DNA from: CAKVLS01 sp045605365
GTDB lineage: Bacteria > Bacillota > Clostridia > Christensenellales > UBA1242
Direction of reading: 5' to 3'
DNA: 15,386 bases
Assembly (NCBI GenBank): GCA_045605365.1
Contig: JAZUPV010000061.1
Span: 1-15,386 of the forward strand
Part shown: piece by piece, positions 1 through 7,702 of the stretch
Layout of the letters: each line of letters opens with the position of its first letter
Numbering within the stretch: position 1 is the stretch's first letter
The notes under the pieces: model-generated
What the model saw: only the letters and a program-made list of their open reading frames with translations
Databases searched by the model: none
What the model was told of the DNA's origin: nothing
Made by a program: the position numbers and the translations under genes

Positions 1-60
1 GTGTTTTATTATTTTTGGTTTATAAATATCTTATAGTTTTGCTTTTTTGGTGTTAAACAC

Positions 61-89
61 TTGGTATTATTAAAAAAAATAATTATAAT
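61..89 (+). promoter_or_regulatory. Sigma-A-type promoter for the 321-aa gene
   Basis: A TTGGTA -35 box at 61-66 and a perfect TATAAT -10 box at 84-89 are separated by 17 bases. The predicted start of transcription is near 96, leaving a leader of about 70 bases before the ATG at 164. An 11-base palindrome, GTGTT-A-AACAC, at 50-60 abuts the -35 box and could be an operator, but short palindromes are common in AT-rich DNA. Confidence 0.6.
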
Positions 90-163
90 ATAAATATAAG
101 TTCAAAAATATGTAAATACTTTTTTACACATTTTATACATAATAAAAAAGAGGTCGACATTTA

Positions 164-1129
164 ATGGGTATTTTTGAAAATGAAGTTTATTATGATAAAG
201 AAGAATTTGGCACACTAGAGTTTGCTCACCAAAGAGACGTTTTTTTGAAAATACGTACTTGGGTAGCTAGTGTACCACTAGAAGTTAGATACAATAACGC
301 TCTTTATCGCAAAACTATCTTAAAACGTATTGAACAAATAGCTGGTTATGCTTGTTCTGGACATATACCTGCACAAGACTATATGGGTTATATTTACAAA
401 AGAGGCTTTAGCACTTTCTTCCCAGTAAACTATCGTAGGGGACTAGAGTGGAATATTATTGCTGCACGTAATGGTAGCAAGCTTGCTCCACAAAAGATGA
501 AGATATTCTTAAACCCAGCTATTGATATGATAGTACTTAGTCCAAAATGGGCACAAATTATCAAATACAACGACCTAAACCGTAGCAATTATTTTTGGTT
601 TTTGAGCCAGTATGTTTGTGATATTTTATACTCTGATATGAAACTAAGTGCTGTAGAAATGGCAAAATTGCCACTTATCGAAGATGATTCTAACGAGAGC
701 CGTACAGTTATATCTTTAGACAAGATGAGAGACGAGAGTGTTCGTAAGGCTATACAAGTATTAGAAAGTCGCCTGCCTGAAGATATGCCAGAACCAGAAT
801 ATACTGGAAAAATCGGTGAAGATCTATTTGATGACGAAGAAGATGGCGATTATGATATGGGTGTTTCTATCGAGAATATCGAAGACGTAGACAATTATAA
901 ATATGACACTCAAGGTAGCTATGCTATTAGTGAAGATGCCTTTGACGAAAACGGATACTATAAAGGCAACGACGAATACGAAACTTATCAAAACCGCATC
1001 AATAGCAATATGAAACCTGACGATTACGAAGACGAAATTAGTTCTACTGTAACAGGTAATAAAAATAAACCAGCGCCAGATTATGACGACGAAGATGGTG
1101 AACCTGGTGATGATGAAATAGTATTTTAA
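164..1129 (+). CDS. Uncharacterised protein with one Sel1-like repeat and an acidic tail
   Basis: I do not recognise this 321-residue protein as a named family. The ATG is preceded by AAGAGGT (148-154) with a 9-base spacer, which supports this start. There is no signal peptide or membrane segment, so it is probably cytoplasmic. Residues about 67-107 resemble a single Sel1/TPR-type helical repeat: a GYIYKRG motif, then NYRRGLEW, then AARNG, spaced as in Sel1 repeats. Such repeats normally mediate protein contacts, but one copy is weak evidence. Residues about 205-321 are rich in Asp, Glu, Tyr and Asn (DDEEDGDYD, DYDDEDGEPGDDE) and are probably disordered. The gene is monocistronic, with its own promoter upstream and a terminator at 1132-1160. 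That it is a gene is nearly certain; its function is unknown. Confidence 0.88.
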   Translation: MGIFENEVYYDKEEFGTLEFAHQRDVFLKIRTWVASVPLEVRYNNALYRKTILKRIEQIAGYACSGHIPAQDYMGYIYKRGFSTFFPVNYRRGLEWNIIAARNGSKLAPQKMKIFLNPAIDMIVLSPKWAQIIKYNDLNRSNYFWFLSQYVCDILYSDMKLSAVEMAKLPLIEDDSNESRTVISLDKMRDESVRKAIQVLESRLPEDMPEPEYTGKIGEDLFDDEEDGDYDMGVSIENIEDVDNYKYDTQGSYAISEDAFDENGYYKGNDEYETYQNRINSNMKPDDYEDEISSTVTGNKNKPAPDYDDEDGEPGDDEIVF

Positions 1130-1131
1130 TT

Positions 1132-1160
1132 AAAAACACCTTAACTTAAGGTGTTTTTTT
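1132..1160 (+). terminator. Intrinsic terminator after the 321-aa gene
   Basis: CACCTT (1137-1142) pairs with AAGGTG (1148-1153) around a 5-base loop. The stem is extended at its base by A-tract/T-tract pairing and followed by seven Ts (1154-1160). It begins just after the stop codon of the preceding gene, and so separates that gene from spoVT. Confidence 0.85.
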
Positions 1161-1215
1161 ATTTTAATATGTATATAAAAAACAAAACAACTCAAACTAC
1201 ACTTAAGGAGTTGTT

Positions 1216-1734
1216 ATGTCAGGCATTGTAAGAAAAATAGACGAGCTAGGTCGAATAGTTATACCAAAAGAAATACGCAAGGTTTTGGGGATAAAACAGG
1301 GTAGTGATATAAGTATAAAAACAGATGGTGACGCTATTGTTCTTAACAAATTTTGCCCAATAACAACAATAGAAAATTATGTAGACACAATAGCTAATAC
1401 TTTGTTTGATTATACAGGTTATTCGGTGATTGTGACTAACCAAGAAAAGATTATTGCTTGTGTGGGGCTTAGTAAAAATGAGTTTTTTAATAAACCTTTA
1501 AAAGAGAGTTTGCTTAACGAAGTTAAGTGTATGTATCACAATGATGTGTATGATATAATAGACAATCAAACAACAAAAATATTGGCTATGTGTGTTGTGC
1601 CAATTGTGGTACAAGGTAGAATATTGGGTAGTATAATTTTGGTGGACAAAACCAACCATAACAAGCAGATATCCGATACAACCAAAGACATCGCAAAATG
1701 TATGGCACATTATATAAGCAGTTTGCTTTATTGA
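1216..1734 (+). CDS. spoVT: SpoVT-like AbrB-family transcriptional regulator with GAF domain
   Basis: This is a DNA-binding regulator of the SpoVT type, 172 residues against 178 for the Bacillus subtilis protein. Residues 1-47 form the swapped-hairpin AbrB domain, with the typical GIVRKIDELGRIVIPKEIRK signature. Residues about 55-172 match the GAF-like C-terminal domain of SpoVT (a GYSVIVTNQEKIIACVG segment, then a VVPIVVQGRILGSIILV strand pair). In Bacillus, SpoVT modulates sigma-G genes in the developing spore. In other Firmicutes, similar proteins occur without sporulation, so that role is inferred only. The start is supported by AAGGAG at 1205-1210 with a 5-base spacer. It stands alone between two terminators, and the next gene is the flippase that also follows spoVT in Bacillus. 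I could not assign a clear promoter. The TGA stop shows the standard code is used. Confidence 0.92.
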   Translation: MSGIVRKIDELGRIVIPKEIRKVLGIKQGSDISIKTDGDAIVLNKFCPITTIENYVDTIANTLFDYTGYSVIVTNQEKIIACVGLSKNEFFNKPLKESLLNEVKCMYHNDVYDIIDNQTTKILAMCVVPIVVQGRILGSIILVDKTNHNKQISDTTKDIAKCMAHYISSLLY

Positions 1735-1764
1735 CAATGAGAAAATAATTCTCATTGTTTTTTT
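1734..1764 (+). terminator. Intrinsic terminator after spoVT
   Basis: ACAATGAGAA (1734-1743) pairs perfectly with TTCTCATTGT (1749-1758) around an AATAA loop, and a seven-base T run (1758-1764) follows. The first stem base is the last base of the spoVT stop codon. This is a 10-bp stem and a strong terminator. Confidence 0.92.
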
Positions 1765-1805
1765 ATGTGATACATTATATTTGTTAACTTAGACAAAATA
1801 ATTGT

Positions 1806-3395
1806 ATGAAAAAACAATCATTTATTTTGGGTGCGATAATACTGGCTATAGCGGCGATTTTGTGCAAAGTTCTTGGTGCTATATATCGTATACCGCTTAA
1901 CAATATTTTAGGTGCACAAGGTATGGGGATATATTATATGATATTCCCAATATATTCGTTTATGTTGACGCTATCTTCGTCGAGCTTTCCTACAGCTATA
2001 TCACAATTAGTTTCAAAAAGTATAGCGGAGCAAAACTATAAAAAAGCTACATCAATATTTAAAGTTTCACTTTTTATTTTGAGCGTATTAGGGCTTGTAG
2101 CTACGCTTATTATATTTGCTCTAGCCAAACCTATATCAGCCTTACAGGGGCAAATAAAGGCGAATTTTGCCTATTATATAATTGCTCCTAGTATTTTTAT
2201 TGTGTCGCTATTGTCGGCGTTTAGGGGCTATTTTCAGGGTTTACAAAATATGACTCCATCGGCTTTGTCTCAAATAATAGAACAAATAACTAAACTAATA
2301 TTTGGTTTGTTGCTTTCTAAACAGCTTATTAAGTATGGGGTTGTATATGGTGTTGTAGGGGCGCTACTTGCAATAACGCTTTCGGAGTGTTTTGCCTTGG
2401 GGTATTTAGCAATTTATTATACTGTGTTTAAAAAACACAACAAGGCTTTTTGTATAGCAAAATTGCCTACAAGACAAAACTTTTTTGACTTAACAAAAAC
2501 TATTTTAAAACAAGTGTTGCCTTATATGATGTCGACGATTATATATCCTTTGGCGGTGCTTATTGATAGTTTTTTGATAGTAAATTTGCTTGTAAATAGC
2601 GGCTTTAGTAACAATACTGCGACTATTTTGTATGGTATTAATAGTGGTGTTGTAGGAGCTTTGACCAATTTGCCAACAGTAGTTTCGGTGTCACTTGCGA
2701 TTGCAATTATACCAAGTATAAGTAGAGCATATAGAGATAAACAAACTAAAGAAGTGTCTACTAAAGCAAACTTTTGTATAAAGATATGTTTGCTAATAGC
2801 CTTGCCTTGTGCGGTATGTTTTATATTGTTTGCAAGACCTATTGTTGATGTTTTGTTTGGTGGTGGACTTAAAAACAATGTTTTTGATCAGAGTGCTGTT
2901 GCTTATGGATTGTTGTCGGTAGCTGGTATTGGTGTGGTATATTTGTGTTTGATGCAAGTATGCACGGCAATATTGCAATCTATCGATAGACCATACTTGC
3001 CGGTTATTTCTCTAAGTTTAGCTGTGGTGATAAAAGTCGTGGTAGAGAGTGTGCTTTTGTTGCAGCCGACGATTAATATTTATGGGGCGGTTGTATCTAA
3101 TATTGCGTGTTATTTTGTTGCTAGTATAATAGATTTGTACTTAGTCAAAAAGTACATAAAAATCAAATTTAATTTTGTACATATGTTCATTTTGCCACTA
3201 TGTGCTATTGCTGTTATGATAGGTGTGATATTTGGGTTTATGATGTTGTTTAATACCTTTATGTCATATACACTGACGACAATTTTTGCATTTATGCTAG
3301 GGGCTATTAGTTATATAGTGTGCTTATTTTGGTTTGGGGTTTTTGATAAAAACGAACTTGGATTTTTTAAAAAGATTAACTTTATAAAAAAATAA
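1806..3395 (+). CDS. SpoVB/YabM-like polysaccharide flippase (MOP superfamily)
   Basis: A 529-residue integral membrane protein with about 14 predicted hydrophobic helices, typical in length and pattern for the MATE/MurJ/Wzx (MOP) superfamily. The N-terminus carries the SpoVB-branch signature: GAIILAIAAILCKVLGAIYR followed by a GxxGMGIYYMxxPIYS stretch and the conserved FPTAISQLVS segment. Known relatives are thought to flip lipid-linked cell-wall or polysaccharide precursors across the membrane; the exact substrate here is unknown. Position directly after spoVT matches Bacillus yabM, so a YabM ortholog is more likely than true SpoVB or MurJ, but the three are hard to separate by eye. The ATG gives the expected N-terminus, yet no Shine-Dalgarno sequence lies upstream (1785-1805). 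It sits downstream of the spoVT terminator, so it should have its own promoter, which I could not identify. Confidence 0.9.
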   Translation: MKKQSFILGAIILAIAAILCKVLGAIYRIPLNNILGAQGMGIYYMIFPIYSFMLTLSSSSFPTAISQLVSKSIAEQNYKKATSIFKVSLFILSVLGLVATLIIFALAKPISALQGQIKANFAYYIIAPSIFIVSLLSAFRGYFQGLQNMTPSALSQIIEQITKLIFGLLLSKQLIKYGVVYGVVGALLAITLSECFALGYLAIYYTVFKKHNKAFCIAKLPTRQNFFDLTKTILKQVLPYMMSTIIYPLAVLIDSFLIVNLLVNSGFSNNTATILYGINSGVVGALTNLPTVVSVSLAIAIIPSISRAYRDKQTKEVSTKANFCIKICLLIALPCAVCFILFARPIVDVLFGGGLKNNVFDQSAVAYGLLSVAGIGVVYLCLMQVCTAILQSIDRPYLPVISLSLAVVIKVVVESVLLLQPTINIYGAVVSNIACYFVASIIDLYLVKKYIKIKFNFVHMFILPLCAIAVMIGVIFGFMMLFNTFMSYTLTTIFAFMLGAISYIVCLFWFGVFDKNELGFFKKINFIKK

Positions 3396-3404
3396 TATTA
3401 TAAG
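3376..3404 (+). promoter_or_regulatory. Possible promoter for the HU-like gene
   Basis: TTAACT (3376-3381) and TATAAG (3399-3404) are separated by 17 bases. The -35 box lies inside the last codons of the flippase gene. Each box matches consensus moderately, and AT-rich sequence produces such matches by chance, so this is tentative. The HU-like gene could also be read through from the flippase. Confidence 0.3.
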
Positions 3405-3442
3405 ATTTTGATTTTTTGGACAAGATTGTTTAAGGAGTAATT

Positions 3443-3715
3443 ATGAACAAAAAACAACTTGTAAAACGAACCAGCGAAAAACTTAATCTAACACAAAAAG
3501 AGTGTTTGGATTGTATAGATACAATCGTTGCAATTATAAAAAGTGAACTTGTAAAAGGTGAGAGTGTCGTTTTAGGTGACTTAGGCAGATTTAGTCTAAA
3601 AAGCTACAAAGAACGCAAAATCTACAACCCTATTATAAAACAATCCGTTTTGCAAAGTGCAAAAATTGTACCTGTTTTTAAATGTAGCAAAAATTTTAAA
3701 GAAAGTATTAGATAA
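3443..3715 (+). CDS. HU/IHF-family DNA-binding protein
   Basis: A 90-residue protein with the size and layout of HU: an N-terminal helical dimerisation part (NKKQLVKRTSEKLNLTQKE), the turn GDLGRF at 45-50 (HU usually has GFGTF), and a beta-arm with an Asn-Pro at residues 62-63. That proline is at the same position as the DNA-intercalating Pro63 of Bacillus HU. The C-terminal VPVFKCSKNFKESI matches the usual PxFKxGKxLK end. HU bends and compacts DNA. This copy is divergent: it has cysteines at 21, 24 and 81, and the arm lacks the usual Arg/Gly-rich RKGRNP pattern, so it is probably a secondary HU rather than the main nucleoid protein. AAGGAG at 3432-3437 with a 5-base spacer supports the start. 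HU genes often lie near spoVT/yabM/mazG in clostridia. Confidence 0.87.
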   Translation: MNKKQLVKRTSEKLNLTQKECLDCIDTIVAIIKSELVKGESVVLGDLGRFSLKSYKERKIYNPIIKQSVLQSAKIVPVFKCSKNFKESIR

Positions 3716-3769
3716 AATAATTGCCAAAAGTTACTTTATATTTTTGTAAAAATATAGTATTATTACTGT

Positions 3770-4702
3770 ATGAAGATAGGTAAAGTACAAACAACAAGTG
3801 ATATATTTTTAGCACCTATGGCAGGGGTAACTGACATAGGTTTTAGAAAGATATGTAAAGATATGGGAGCAGGTCTAACATATACTGAGATGGTCAGTGT
3901 AAAAGGTCTATATTATGGCAACCAAAAGACCAAGCAACTACTAGAAATCAACGATAACGAACGCCCAGTCGCAGTACAACTGTTCGGCAGTGATCCTAAT
4001 ATATTTAAATGCGTTTTGCAAGATGGTTTGCTGGATAAATTTGATATTATAGATATCAATATGGGGTGTCCTGCACCAAAAATAACAAAAAACGGTGACG
4101 GTAGTAGTTTGTTAAAAAATATACCACTTGCACGTGAGATTATTATGGCTTGTGTAGAGTCTACCGACAAGCCAGTTACAGTCAAGTTTCGTATGGGGTA
4201 TGACTTAGACCAAGATATAGCAGTGCCTTTTGCTAAGATGTGTGAGATGGCAGGCGCTAGTGCAATATGTATACACCCAAGAACAAGAGAACAGTTCTAT
4301 TCTGGCAAAGCCGACTGGGACGTCATTACAAAAGTCAAACAAGCTGTGACAATACCTGTTATAGCCAATGGTGACGTAGTAGACCAAGAGAGTTATAACC
4401 AGATACTAAAGACAGGTTGTGATGCTGTGATGATAGGTCGTGGGGCACTTGGCAATCCAGAGATTTTTGCGACACTTTTAGGTAGAACCGTCAATAGAAA
4501 CAAACTTGATATTATACAAGAACATCTTGATATATTAAGCACTTATTATCACGACGAAAAGTCTCTTGTGACTAATTTTAGAAAACACCTTTTGTGGTAT
4601 GTGTCTAACAATCGCAACGCTTCAAAGATAAAATTACAACTTATGCAGTACGAAACTATTGATGAGATTATGACACTATTAAAACAATATTTTGAGAGTT
4701 AA
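3770..4702 (+). CDS. dusB: tRNA-dihydrouridine synthase (DusB type)
   Basis: An FMN-dependent enzyme that reduces uridines to dihydrouridine in the tRNA D-loop, using NADPH. The 310 residues are about the usual length. The N-terminal TIM barrel shows APMAGVTD near residues 15-22, then DINMGCPAPKI with the catalytic cysteine at residue 100. Lys139 lies in VKFRMG, HPRTREQFYSGKADW follows, and the flavin-phosphate loop is IANGDV with MIGRGALGNPEIF. The C-terminal ~70 residues form the helical tRNA-binding domain. The start gives the expected N-terminus (TSDIFLAPMAG), but there is no Shine-Dalgarno sequence. AT-rich boxes at 3753-3758 (TATAGT) are only about 11 bases upstream of the ATG, so the mRNA may be nearly leaderless. 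DusB rather than another Dus paralogue is inferred from the motifs. A terminator follows at once. Confidence 0.93.
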   Translation: MKIGKVQTTSDIFLAPMAGVTDIGFRKICKDMGAGLTYTEMVSVKGLYYGNQKTKQLLEINDNERPVAVQLFGSDPNIFKCVLQDGLLDKFDIIDINMGCPAPKITKNGDGSSLLKNIPLAREIIMACVESTDKPVTVKFRMGYDLDQDIAVPFAKMCEMAGASAICIHPRTREQFYSGKADWDVITKVKQAVTIPVIANGDVVDQESYNQILKTGCDAVMIGRGALGNPEIFATLLGRTVNRNKLDIIQEHLDILSTYYHDEKSLVTNFRKHLLWYVSNNRNASKIKLQLMQYETIDEIMTLLKQYFES

Positions 4703-4724
4703 TTATTTTGATTAACTCTTTTTT
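4695..4724 (+). terminator. Intrinsic terminator after dusB
   Basis: AGAGTTAAT (4695-4703) pairs with ATTAACTCT (4711-4719) around a 7-base loop, followed by a T run to 4724. The dusB stop codon lies inside the 5' arm. Confidence 0.88.
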
Positions 4725-4875
4725 ATTTGTTAACAATTTTTTTGATGATTTTTGGATAAAATTTTTGACAAAAACAAAAATTTTTTTAAAAAATACTTTT
4801 AAACAATATACTTATATTTTTAAAAATGATAAAATTAAATTATCAAACGTATAAGTTTTATTTAAAGGGGTTTTT
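4725..4875 (+). promoter_or_regulatory. AT-rich leader upstream of the symporter/glycolysis operon
   Basis: This region must hold the promoter of the downstream operon, because a terminator closes dusB. Two weak candidates are visible. A perfect TTGACA at 4765-4770 has only a poor TAAAAA (4787-4792) 16 bases on. TATACT (4807-4812) with TAAAAT (4830-4835) has a 17-base spacer. The second -10 overlaps an inverted repeat, TGATAA (4827-4832) and TTATCA (4840-4845), with a 7-base loop. No riboswitch or small gene is evident. The ribosome binding site AAAGGGG is at 4864-4870. Confidence 0.35.
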
Positions 4876-6507
4876 GTGGATATTTTTTATAGTATTACAA
4901 CCTTTTTAGTAGGGCTTGGCGTATTGTTGTTTAGCGTAAAGGCTCTTGGAGAATCTTTAGAAAAAACAACAGGCTCAAGGTTTAGACAGACCGTTGCAAA
5001 AATGTCAAACAATAGATTTAGTGCCCTAGGTCTAGGTACAGCGATGACCTTGCTGTTGCAGAGTTCTACGGCATCAATGGCAATGTTTGTTGCCCTAACA
5101 AACGCAGGTATAGTTGGTTTAACTCAAGCCGTATCTGTTGTATTAGGTGTCAACATTGGCTCGGCGATAACGCACGTTATTGCATTGTTTGGTTCAGTAA
5201 AAGTTTTGCAAATACTGTCTTTGTTTGTGGTGGCAGGTTCATTTATTATGATATTTGCTAAACCCGCAAAAATAAAAAATATCGGTAGGTTATTATTTTC
5301 TATCGGTCTATTGTTTTTGGGTATAACCTTGATGAGCCAAGGTATGTCAGTACTTAACGAAAAAGGCTTGTTAGATGCGTTTATTTCTAGCGTGTCTAAT
5401 CCAATATTACTTATTTTGGTGTTTGCACTATTTACTTGTATTATCCAGACATCTATGGGTGCGATGACCGTTCTTATGACTTTTATTAGTGCGGGGACGT
5501 TGTCAGTTACTTTAGCGCCTTGGGCAGTTATGGGTATCAATATCGGTACTAGTGTATCAACAATGCTTGTTACTATGGGGGCATCTATCAACTCAAAACG
5601 TACAGGTTTAGTACACGTTATGTTTAATCTGGTAGGTACTATCATTTTTAGTATATTGCTTACATTCTTGCCTATAGGCAAATGGATAAGTGCTATATCA
5701 AGTACAGGTGGGTTAGGGTTGTTAGTATTTGACCTAAGTTTCAACATTATAACAGCATTGGTGTTGATAGCTTTTGTTAGATATATTAGCAAACTTATGC
5801 GATTAATATTCAAACAGCCAAAAAGAAAAACTGCTGTTACTCTTAACCTAGCAGACGCACTTGCCAATAGCCCAAGCGTGGCTTTGCCGCAGGTACTTAA
5901 CTACTTGATAGAGTTGTATGATACATTGTCAAATGACTTTTTTAAGAGTATAGAATATCTATTTAACAAAAACGAAAAGTTAAAAACAAAAATAGCACTT
6001 GACTGTGTCGAGATAGAAAAGACCGATGACGAACTAGAAAAGGCAATGATTAGGTTGTCATCTAGCGTGTCAGAAGGCGACCAAGTAAAATTAACTAAGA
6101 TGTTAGATATTGTACACAAAAATCGTACAATAATAAGAAAGATAAACAAAATATTATTTTATGCATCTCGCTGGGGCGGAAGCAGAGCACAGTTTAACCA
6201 AACCGAAGCCAAGCATATACAAGAGATGTGTGATAATATATTATCAATAAGAGAGTGTGCATTAATATCTCTAAAAAATATCGATAGCGCACCAACAGAA
6301 GAAACAGATTTGGTAGTAAAAGTTTTAGAACTTGACAATAATGTTGATCAAATAAAAAACAACATACGAACACAAACAATCAGCAATATCAAAAGTGACG
6401 AAAAGAAAAAAGAAAAGTTTACTACATACTCTAATATCATCAACGCCATAGAAGACGTTAGTGAAGTATTTACAACAATAACAATCATAGCAACAGAAAA
6501 GGAATAA
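4876..6507 (+). CDS. Na+/phosphate symporter with PhoU-like C-terminal domain
   Basis: A 543-residue NptA/PNaS-family transporter that imports inorganic phosphate with sodium. The membrane part (residues about 1-310) shows the family's inverted duplication. The first half has QSSTA (62-66) and GVNIGSA (91-97); the second half has QTSMGA (191-196) and GINIGTSV (220-227). These paired motifs form the substrate and Na+ sites; the second reads QTS instead of the usual QSS. Residues about 330-543 are a soluble helical region resembling PhoU, which in relatives links transport to phosphate status. Translation starts at a GTG, supported by AAAGGGG (4864-4870) with a 5-base spacer. The stop codon is 5 bases before pgk, and the pgk ribosome binding site overlaps the end of this gene. 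The two are therefore almost certainly co-transcribed. Confidence 0.9.
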   Translation: MDIFYSITTFLVGLGVLLFSVKALGESLEKTTGSRFRQTVAKMSNNRFSALGLGTAMTLLLQSSTASMAMFVALTNAGIVGLTQAVSVVLGVNIGSAITHVIALFGSVKVLQILSLFVVAGSFIMIFAKPAKIKNIGRLLFSIGLLFLGITLMSQGMSVLNEKGLLDAFISSVSNPILLILVFALFTCIIQTSMGAMTVLMTFISAGTLSVTLAPWAVMGINIGTSVSTMLVTMGASINSKRTGLVHVMFNLVGTIIFSILLTFLPIGKWISAISSTGGLGLLVFDLSFNIITALVLIAFVRYISKLMRLIFKQPKRKTAVTLNLADALANSPSVALPQVLNYLIELYDTLSNDFFKSIEYLFNKNEKLKTKIALDCVEIEKTDDELEKAMIRLSSSVSEGDQVKLTKMLDIVHKNRTIIRKINKILFYASRWGGSRAQFNQTEAKHIQEMCDNILSIRECALISLKNIDSAPTEETDLVVKVLELDNNVDQIKNNIRTQTISNIKSDEKKKEKFTTYSNIINAIEDVSEVFTTITIIATEKE

Positions 6508-6512
6508 AGATT

Positions 6513-7700
6513 ATGAAAAAGACAATAAAAGATTTAAAACTAAAAGGTAAAAAAGTATTATTAAGAGTGGACTTTAACGTACCACAAGACGAAAACGGCA
6601 ACATCACAGATGACAACCGTATTATGGAAGCCCTAAACACAATCAACTATATCGTTGACGAAGGCGCAAAACTTATCATTTGTTCTCACTTAGGCAGACC
6701 TAAAGGTGAAGTAAACCTAAAATACACACTAAAACCAGTTGCAGACAGACTTGCAAAACTAGTTAAAGCTCCTGTATATTTTGCAGAAGATACAGTTGGT
6801 AAAGACGCTAAGAAAAAAGCCGCTAGCCTAAAAGAAGGCGAAATTCTTTTGCTTGAAAACCTACGCTTTCAAAAAGAAGAAGAAGCTAACGACCCTAAAT
6901 TTGCAAAAAAACTTGCAGACCTTGCAGACATCTATGTTAACGATGCTTTTGGTACAGCTCACCGCAAACACGCATCTACTTATGGCGTAGCAGAATTGCT
7001 ACCTAATGCAGTAGGTTTCTTGATGGGCAAAGAAGTTAAAGTTATCGAAGGTCTACTAAAAGACGCTAAAAAACCTTTTGTAGCAATTTTAGGTGGAGCA
7101 AAAATTAAAGATAAACTACCAGTAATCGAAAACCTTATCAAAGTTGCAGACACTATCTTAGTTGGTGGTGGTATGGCTTATACATTTATCAAAGCTATGG
7201 GCGGCGAAATCGGCAATTCTCTTCTTGACGAAGAACATATTGAGTTAGCTAAGAAAATGTTAGAACTAGCTAAAAAACGCAAAGTTAACTTTGTACTACC
7301 TGTAGACGTTAGAGCAAATACTACCTATGCTAACGAAGGTAAACTAAAATATTTCAAAGCTGACGAAATACCTGCCGGATATGAAGGTCTTGACATCGGC
7401 AAAAAGACAATCAAATTGTTTAAATCTTATATCAAAAACGCAGCTACAGTTATCTGGAACGGACCTGTTGGCGTAAGCGAATTTGAAAACTTTGCAAAAG
7501 GTACAAAATCTATTGCAAAAGCTTTGGCAAAATCAAAAGCCTTCACCTTTATCGGTGGTGGTGATAGCGCAGCTGCTATTATCAAAATGGGATACGCTCA
7601 CCGTATGAGCCACATTTCAACCGGTGGTGGAGCAAGTCTTAATATGCTAGAAGGCAAAAAATTGCCAGGCGTTGAGATTATCTCAAACAAAAGGAAATAA
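6513..7700 (+). CDS. pgk: Phosphoglycerate kinase
   Basis: Glycolytic enzyme that transfers phosphate from 1,3-bisphosphoglycerate to ADP, giving ATP and 3-phosphoglycerate in the cytosol. The 395 residues are full length. The N-terminal substrate domain has RVDFNVP (18-24), SHLGRPKG (58-65), an ENLRF motif, and AFGTAHRKHAST. The C-terminal nucleotide domain has ILGGAKI, GGGMAYTF, WNGPVGVSEFE, GGGDSAAA (348-355) and HISTGGGAS (367-375), all intact. The ribosome binding site AAAAGGA (6497-6503) overlaps the end of the symporter gene. gpmI begins 2 bases after the stop, so the genes are tightly coupled. Codons here favour C-ending forms such as AAC and TTC more than in the flippase gene, as expected for a highly expressed protein. 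gap, usually upstream of pgk, is replaced here by the phosphate transporter. Confidence 0.98.
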   Translation: MKKTIKDLKLKGKKVLLRVDFNVPQDENGNITDDNRIMEALNTINYIVDEGAKLIICSHLGRPKGEVNLKYTLKPVADRLAKLVKAPVYFAEDTVGKDAKKKAASLKEGEILLLENLRFQKEEEANDPKFAKKLADLADIYVNDAFGTAHRKHASTYGVAELLPNAVGFLMGKEVKVIEGLLKDAKKPFVAILGGAKIKDKLPVIENLIKVADTILVGGGMAYTFIKAMGGEIGNSLLDEEHIELAKKMLELAKKRKVNFVLPVDVRANTTYANEGKLKYFKADEIPAGYEGLDIGKKTIKLFKSYIKNAATVIWNGPVGVSEFENFAKGTKSIAKALAKSKAFTFIGGGDSAAAIIKMGYAHRMSHISTGGGASLNMLEGKKLPGVEIISNKRK

Positions 7701-7702
7701 TT

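Noticed and set aside
1731..1736. Perfect TTGACA as a promoter for the flippase gene
   Set aside because: It overlaps the spoVT stop and terminator stem, and no -10 box lies 16-18 bases downstream.
5124..5867. A 247-codon open frame on the - strand
   Set aside because: It lies wholly within the symporter gene, has no ribosome binding site and no recognisable protein, and is explained by the codon composition of the sense gene.
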